Both the position numbers and the translations under genes were made by a program. From positions 30,422,089 to 30,486,088 of the forward strand of contig CM030362.1 in assembly GCA_017893485.1 (NCBI GenBank): a DNA stretch of 64,000 bases, read 5' to 3'. The notes beneath the pieces are model-generated. The model was not told where the DNA came from and ran no database searches. It saw only the letters and a program-made list of their open reading frames with translations. Positions 59,176 through 64,000 of this stretch are shown here, in pieces. This DNA comes from Hemerocallis citrina (lineage: Eukaryota > Streptophyta > Magnoliopsida > Asparagales > Asphodelaceae). The number at the start of each line of letters is the position of its first letter. Position 1 is the stretch's first letter.

Positions 59176-59996
59176 TGTTAAATTTATGTCTACTACAAAG
59201 TAAATATTTCATATTTGGACTTGTATCTCTATCGTAGAAAAGAAAATCCAATTAAACTGCTCATGGTATAACCCCATATAATCCCATCATCCACTCCACA
59301 AAATCTGACCCTGAAACCAATAATTAACTCAATGTGAAGTTAAATTTCTTCATTTTCATTGCATAACAATGTTGTCGATCTCCGCCTCTTAACCTTACAA
59401 ATCCATCTCTTCTGGTTCTGGTGTAACCCAAATTTATCAGGTTCAGTTTATACAAGGTCCGAATCATGAATAAAGAAAATAGGCCGTCCTCCCCAAATAC
59501 AAATGAAATAAAGTAAACGACAATATTGTTTACTGGAAAAAAATATTACGATTATTTGAATGACTGTTTTCGACTGGTCGGTTCGAAAATAAAATAAAAT
59601 AAAATAAAATATTACTATCATATTACTAGCATAATAAAAAGTAATATGAAAATACCCAATTATGCGAAGTAAATGTGAGATTTGAATATTTGTTAGAAGT
59701 ATATACGTTTTTTTTTCTTTTATTTAAAGAAACAAGATCATAGCCAAACACCCACTCCATTTCAGTGTTACACAGTTTAATGGATGCGTACCAGTACATT
59801 AATGTTTAGATGATTGAAAATGATTTCACCAAATTAGTTTTGTTCGTTTTGAGTGAACATTCCTTAGATTTGTCAATAATGTTCATGAGTTCGAGCTTAT
59901 GTGGAAACCTGCATTGTACATATTCTATACACATCATCAGAAATCTTTTTTCCTTTTCTTGTTGGAACAATAATTTATTAGTAATTAAGATGAGCG

Positions 59997-62073
59997 ACTT
60001 TCTTACAAACACAAGTTTACTGAGCTTCTCAACTTAGATCACGTTAAATGGGCTAATAGGGCTAAGCTTCGTTGGCTCAAGGATGGCGATTGTAAGAGCA
60101 TCCACAATCGTTTGCTATATTTGCCAATTTCTCATTTTTTGAGAAATGAGGTGCTGCAGTCGTTTGCTATTTTGCCATTTTATGACAAAGTAGCTATAGT
60201 CGTTTCTCATTTTTGAGAAACCAATTTGCGATTATCAAATTATAAGAGACGAGACAACATGTACCGTCCCAAATTTTTTTTCAATTTTTTAATGGGATCG
60301 GACGAGACAACTTGTTTCGTCTGACATTTTTTTAAAAAATGATCGGACGGTACAATATGTACCGTCTGAAGAAAAAAAATTTCAAAAAATTGCTCGGACG
60401 AGATATGTTGGCTTGTCTCAAGCAAATTTTTTTTGGGACGGGACAACATGTCCCGTCTAGCAAATGGGGAGCATTTAGGTGTTAAGTAGGTGTTAGTTAG
60501 GTTAGTTAGGTGTTAAGTAGGTTTTAGTGGGGAATTAATTAGGATTTAGTTATATTATATTATTTAATTTATTTAATTAACCTATTTTAATATCTAATAA
60601 CTAACTAATTAATTAATTCAAAAAAAATTTACCAACCAGACGAAACAACATGTCTCGTCTTTGTCAAATTTTAGCAAAATTATAGCAAACAACCACTGTA
60701 GACAATTTCGCTATTTTCTGTTACTGTAGTTGCCATTTTCTAAAAAATGAGAAACACCATTGTGGATACTCTAATACCTCCTTTTTCCACAATTTCGCTT
60801 CTTATCGCCAACGATGCAATCGTATTTTCTCTCTTTTTGTTAACAACATCGAGCTCAATTCCACTGAGGAGTTTCATGCTTCCTTTCTCTCCTTTTACAA
60901 AAATCTCTTGGGCTCCCCTATGTTTAGTTCAGTTCGCCTAGACTGGGCCTAGCTTTATGGTGTTGAATCGCATGATCTGTCCAGTCTGGAAGCCCCCTTC
61001 TCCGAGGAGGAGATTAAATCGGATGTTTTCTCCTTAAGAAGCGATTCCGCCCCTGGCCCAGATGGGTTTCCTTCTTCTTTTTCCAAAAATTTTGGAACTT
61101 CCTTTAACAAGACCTTATAGCTATGTTTGCTGAACTTCATCAAGGTCTCTTTTCTTTCGATCGTATTAACTACGCACATATTGTCCTCATCCCCAAACTG
61201 TTGGGGGCTAATACGGTGGCCGCATTTCATCCCATTAGTCTCCTTAACTCTACTTTTAAAATTGTTATGAAAGTTCTTGCGAGCTGTCTCAACTTAGTTA
61301 TTTCTCCCCTCATTGATCCCGCTCAGTCAGGATCTATTAATAACCATTTTATTCTTGATAGCGTTGCTTGCACCCAAGAAATCATTTCCGATTGTCATAG
61401 GACTAATTCAGAGGGGATCCTTTTAAAATTGGACTTTGAAAAAGCTTATGACAACATCGGTTGGGAATTTCTATTTAATATCCTAATCCATAGAGGATTT
61501 GGATTGAAATGGATCACTTGGATTAAGTCCAGTCTTTTCGCTGGCACCTCCTCTATATTCATTAATGGTGTAGAGGAGAACAAATTCCAATGTATATGCA
61601 GTCTTCGTCAAGGAGATCCTATCTCTTCTCTCTTATTCGCTCTGGTGGCGGATGTGTTCAGTAAACTTCTTTGTAATGCTTGGGACGCTATTGTAATCAA
61701 GGGTTTGGGAGGATCTCAAAGCTTCCGGGGTGTTCTCAATTTACAATATGCAGATGATATCATCATCTTTGCTAAGCCTAATGGTAGTACTCTGAGAAAC
61801 CTTAAACTTCTCCTCCATTTATTTGAAAAAGCCTCTGGTCTATCGATTAATTCCCATAAATCCAGCATCCTTTGGCTTGGCGGGCCTCTCGATCGTCAGG
61901 CCGAGATTGCTCACTTTTTCAACTGTGCCTCCGCTTCTTTCCCTGTCATGTATTTGGGCATTCCCTTGAGATGGAGTAAATTGCACAAGTCGGACTGGGT
62001 GCCGATCATCGACAAAGTGGCTTCCAGACTCAATGTTCGGTTTGGTAGACAGCTTTCTCGTGGAAGGCGTTTA
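59997..62073 (+). pseudogene. L1-type LINE ORF2 fragment (reverse transcriptase), split and truncated
   Basis: Begins in the linker before RT (KWANRAKLRWLKDGD), is interrupted by the MITE at 60,096-60,771, and resumes in frame with NTSFFHNFASYRQR. Then come SEEEIKSDVFSLRSDSAPG and PDGF, IPKLLGA, the RT palm LKLDFEKAYD, SLRQGDPISSLLFAL and the catalytic YADD box (about 61,748). It ends at GRQLSRGRRLC where an LTR begins. The endonuclease, RNase H and tail are absent. Breaks: TAG at about 60,949 and a shift plus stop at about 61,080-61,110. The longest open part is 61,123-62,094. L1 lineage is by motif. Confidence 0.88.
60096..60771. mobile_element. Tourist-like (PIF/Harbinger) MITE with internal hairpins
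   Basis: Ends GAGCATCCACAAT and ATTGTGGATACTC, flanked by TAA on both sides (60,093-60,095; 60,772-60,774). Removing it with one TAA restores the LINE frame. Six near-palindromes based on ACGAGACA-NNN-TGTCTCGT lie between 60,245 and 60,660. No coding capacity. Confidence 0.85.
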
Positions 62074-64000
62074 TGTAACGCCCCGAATTCCTAATACCGG
62101 ACATCCGTGACACAACTAGAATCTTTGCCTTCAAATGCATCTCAACACAGTAAATAACATGGAAGTTTAAACACTTTTATTGCCTTTAGAGTTATTACAC
62201 CAATAATTACAATATCAACAGCCCTTGAACAAGGAATACAAATTACATAACTTATTACAACTGATCGCAAGGAATATTCAGGCTCCTCTGGCAACACTGT
62301 CAGTTGTCTTCCAGATCAGCAGTCGATTGGTCATTGTTGAGAACTCTGCTGAGTGGTCTATCTGCTTTCCTGAAACTTGCCCTCGGCTTGAACCTTCTGC
62401 TACGCGACTCTGATATTTCTACACCCATTCGAATGGTAGGCACGTATACTGTCATCTCTCCTTGGGTGTCCTGCTGATCTTGGGATCTCCTGTACTTGTG
62501 ACCTGATATTCATGTACCTAAAATGTGGGGTACGTCAGTAATTCTACTGACGCAATGCTGATAAGGAAACAGCGATCTCCAAACTGGCAACCACAAACCA
62601 TTTGAATGGAAAGGAAAACGTGCATCCTAATTTCCTGGTGTTCGTGTATGCCATGGTCTAACAACTAATGCACTGATCACCTGCCTTATTGTAATACAAG
62701 CAACCTTGGAACTCTGGATACGCATGCATCTCATACTACATACGTTCCAGGTCAAAATGACATGGTCTAGTCTAATACACGAAATAAGAATGCACACGAT
62801 GTACTTACTCTAATGCGATTCGTTTGGAACGCATGCATCCCATACTGCATACTTTCCCAAAATCAACTTCGATGGAAATGTATGCATCCCATATTACATA
62901 CTTTCCAAAGAGTTCGTTTCCTGAATATAGGGTTCAATCCCTCGCCATGCAATGCATTCTAAATTGGTCCACTTCCTGTTCCTGATAGTATGACATGGTT
63001 GAGGAGATAAATAACATAAATGCTTCGGGGCACTGCCCGTTGTCACCAATCATCATTGCCTCAGACCCTCCTTGAAAGCCGTAACGAACTTAAGATATGC
63101 GGTCCCACTGCTCTACAGTCAACGGTCCCACCGTTCTGCAGCTAACAGCCGTGACGAACTTAAAGACATGCGGTCCCACCGCACTGCAGTCAACGGTCCT
63201 ACCGTTCTGCAGTTAACAGCCGTGACGAACTTAAAGATATACCGCAGTATACCTATAGCGTGGTATCCCATACGACCCGTTCGTGTCCACTAGCATGTGC
63301 CCGGATCCCATCCGTCCTGACCACGGTACCTCAGGAATCAACAGTGCAAGATACGCGCAGCAACACGTATCCCTAACGACAGAAAGAGACCACCCCATAG
63401 TATCGCCACCTACCGCTAATCCTCAGAACGAGCTGGATTATAGGGGATTACCCCTAACACCAATTCGGTCTTCGAGCAAAATAAAGAAAACCTAATCAAT
63501 GCAGTTACTGAAAACAAGTTGTTACCCAGATCACACTCGGTATTGATCAATAATGTCGAGCCTGTCCAATCTGTCAACCAATAATCATCACAAGAATCAC
63601 CCCCACTGATTTCCAATACCTTCATTGGTCAGCGACCAAAATAATCCAGGCCCGTGACCCTCAGCGAGTAGTCCAACGGTGCCCCAAGGATGCAATACAA
63701 TTCAAATGGATGTAAGCACACACATGACCATCAATTCCTGACCGTTGACAGACTCAGGCATCGAGACACCAAACACAATCGACCAGAGCTATATCCCAAC
63801 TCACTCATGTCCACCATGAGTATTAAGCATAGGAACTTATTCAAGTTCCAAATGATTTGCTAAAACATCATTAAAACCCGATAGCTCATGATCACCACAC
63901 TGCTGTATGCAGAGGATTCCTCATCAGTCGTCCGATGAAACAGTTCAAGAATAGCAGTAGCTGTAACCCCAGCTACGCTCATCGGAACCCAACACACTCA
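62074..64000 (-). mobile_element. Long LTR of another gypsy-type family, cut by window end
   Basis: Starts TGTAACGCCCCGAATTCC inside the LINE, like the other long LTRs. Upstream five bases GTTTA would be the duplication. Contains tandem hairpins at 63,080-63,245 (TGCGG-TCCCA-CCGCA, AACGG-TCCCA-CCGTT) and repeated GCATGCATCCCATACT. No coding frame. Orientation by analogy. Whether it is solo or part of a full element lies beyond the window. Confidence 0.65.

Larger units (their letters stand above)
58144..59996. repeat. tRNA-Phe segment, copy C
   Basis: Matches 30,690-32,130 of copy B, including the gag-relic upstream part (58,144-58,400), which has no intact frame. Extra sequence lies at about 58,572-58,985. 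It begins TCTCTACTAATATAAT, a possible Helitron-like start, and contains a LINE tail. It stops at the LINE at 59,997. Confidence 0.75.

Overview
The window is nuclear DNA of a flowering plant, probably a eudicot; I cannot name the species. The evidence is three plant-type tRNA-Phe genes, plant LTR-retrotransposon lineages (Tat-like Ty3/gypsy, long-LTR Ty3/gypsy with an initiator-Met primer site, a Tork/Tnt1-like Ty1/copia), an L1-type LINE, and hAT, Mutator, PIF/Harbinger and CACTA relics. Almost all of it is transposable-element sequence nested in other transposable elements. The only ordinary host protein gene I can support is a small RING-H2 protein at about 56.0-56.5 kb.

Layout. 1-11,127: right part of a Tat-like LTR element that carries gag but no pol, and whose noncoding half is built from satellite-like repeats. 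A 3.6-kb solo-LTR-like element with an exact GAAGC duplication sits inside it (5,891-9,480). 11,128-16,580: older DNA with a CACTA transposase fragment (minus strand) and a second solo LTR of the same family (12,489-15,878, duplication GCATA). 16,581-24,852: a complete second copy of the gag-only element (621-bp LTRs, duplication GCCTG, Asp-like primer site). 24,858-27,640: a CACTA-like end, then palindrome-rich foldback DNA.

27,640-60,000 is built on three diverged copies of one segment carrying a tRNA-Phe(GAA) gene (27,910; 31,246; 59,103, all minus). The copies differ by clean insertions. Copy A has a Mutator-like foldback. Copy B has a 9.2-kb minus-strand gypsy element with about 4-kb LTRs and only 1 kb inside (32,659-41,838). 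Further along, copy B holds a 1.8-kb PIF/Harbinger-like element carrying host-gene fragments. That element was itself split by a solo LTR (42,900-45,709) and by a copia element (47,199-55,020), and the copia element holds another solo LTR and a hAT-like MITE. Copy C carries a LINE tail.

56,939-58,026 is an odd copia fragment bounded by inverted rather than direct repeats. 59,997-62,073 is a decayed L1 reverse transcriptase split by a Tourist-like MITE. From 62,074 to the end is one more long LTR.

I saw no defence system, operon or secondary-metabolite cluster. The most unusual signals are structural. First, the long LTRs carry arrays of short hairpins whose stems differ in sequence but stay paired, with the same five-base loop in two families. 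Second, one LTR family holds a tandem pair of tRNA-like modules with A and B boxes at near-tRNA spacing. Third is the inverted-end copia derivative. All insertion boundaries given here come from target-site duplications or from comparing duplicated copies within the window.
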